In this document: one piece after another, positions 5,363-5,432 of the stretch
Layout of the letters: each line of letters opens with the position of its first letter
Position numbering within the stretch: position 1 is the stretch's first letter
Assembly: GCA_002792275.1 (NCBI GenBank)
Contig: PFOA01000064.1
Span: 1 to 5,432, forward strand
DNA length: 5,432 nt
DNA from: Candidatus Saccharibacteria bacterium CG_4_10_14_0_2_um_filter_52_9
Lineage (GTDB): Bacteria > Patescibacteriota > Saccharimonadia > Saccharimonadales > UBA4665
Direction of reading: 5' to 3'
Program-made: the position numbers and the translations under genes
The notes under the pieces: generated by a model
Databases searched by the model: none
What the model saw: only the letters and a program-made list of their open reading frames with translations
What the model was told of the DNA's origin: nothing

Positions 5363-5393
5363 ATGATTTTAGCTGAATTTAATAAATATGGCT

Positions 5394-5420
5394 CTTGCCC
5401 AGCAAAACTCCTGGCGTAAG
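5394..5420. other. Imperfect hairpin near the right edge
   Basis: Bases 5394-5402 can pair with 5411-5420: nine pairs including one G-U and one bulged C, around the 8-base loop CAAAACTC. Neither strand shows a T tract directly after it, so it does not look like an intrinsic terminator. On the plus strand it stands just before an AAGAGGAG, where a leader structure could influence translation of the next gene. It was found by eye and not energy-tested. Confidence 0.25.
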
Positions 5421-5422
5421 CT

Positions 5423-5430
5423 AAGAGGAG
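5423..5430 (+). promoter_or_regulatory. Possible Shine-Dalgarno of a plus-strand gene beyond the window
   Basis: AAGAGGAG ends two bases before the right edge, and its AGGAG core would suit a start codon a few bases outside the window. With the minus-strand coiled-coil gene to its left, this would make 5327-5432 a divergent intergenic region. The start codon itself is not visible. Confidence 0.35.
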
Positions 5431-5432
5431 TA

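Noticed and set aside
5055..5366. Plus-strand frame of 103 codons opposite the coiled-coil gene
   Set aside because: Its Ser/Asn/Leu-rich repetition is the antisense reading of the heptad repeats; the minus-strand protein has the coherent coiled-coil pattern and a promoter.

Overview
The window holds one complete operon for a cytochrome bo3-type ubiquinol oxidase, cyoA-cyoB-cyoC-cyoD-cyoE, on the plus strand (315-4984). A fragment of a divergent gene lies at the left edge, and a small coiled-coil gene converges on the operon from the right. All five Cyo proteins align from end to end with their E. coli counterparts (comparison from memory). The oxidase subunits keep the ligands for heme b, heme o3 and CuB, the proton-channel residues and the quinol-site residues. 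CyoA lacks the CuA ligands, which makes this a quinol oxidase and not a cytochrome c oxidase.

Layout. 1-16: first five codons of a minus-strand gene with a perfect AGGAGG ribosome binding site. 17-314: divergent intergenic region with a -10 element for each direction, an inverted repeat, and a 10-codon leader ORF whose TGA overlaps the GTG start of cyoA. 315-4984: cyoABCDE, every junction overlapping by 1 or 4 bases. 4985-4987: three bases between two convergent stop codons. 4988-5326: minus-strand gene for a 112-residue protein built from about ten perfect heptads. 5327-5432: intergenic, with a hairpin and a ribosome-binding-like AAGAGGAG at the right edge, probably leading into a plus-strand gene outside the window.

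How the genes work together. CyoE farnesylates heme b to heme O, which CyoB needs at its binuclear centre. CyoA, B, C and D form the membrane complex that oxidises ubiquinol, reduces O2 to water and pumps protons. The gene order is the classical proteobacterial one.

Organism. No marker gene is present. Mid-range GC, very tight packing, Shine-Dalgarno use, the standard genetic code, a CyoA without lipobox and a neighbouring small heptad-repeat protein of a kind I associate with Patescibacteria lead me to suggest a Saccharibacteria (TM7)-like genome, some members of which are known to carry a cyo operon. A proteobacterium or another Gram-negative lineage cannot be excluded.

The most notable observation is the cyoD/cyoE junction. 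The cyoB/cyoC and cyoC/cyoD junctions are ATGA overlaps, but here the same position reads ATAA, so cyoE has no ATG, GTG or TTG start upstream of its conserved N-terminus. One G-to-A change at 4120 (real mutation or sequence error) would explain it. I see no wholly new system in this window.
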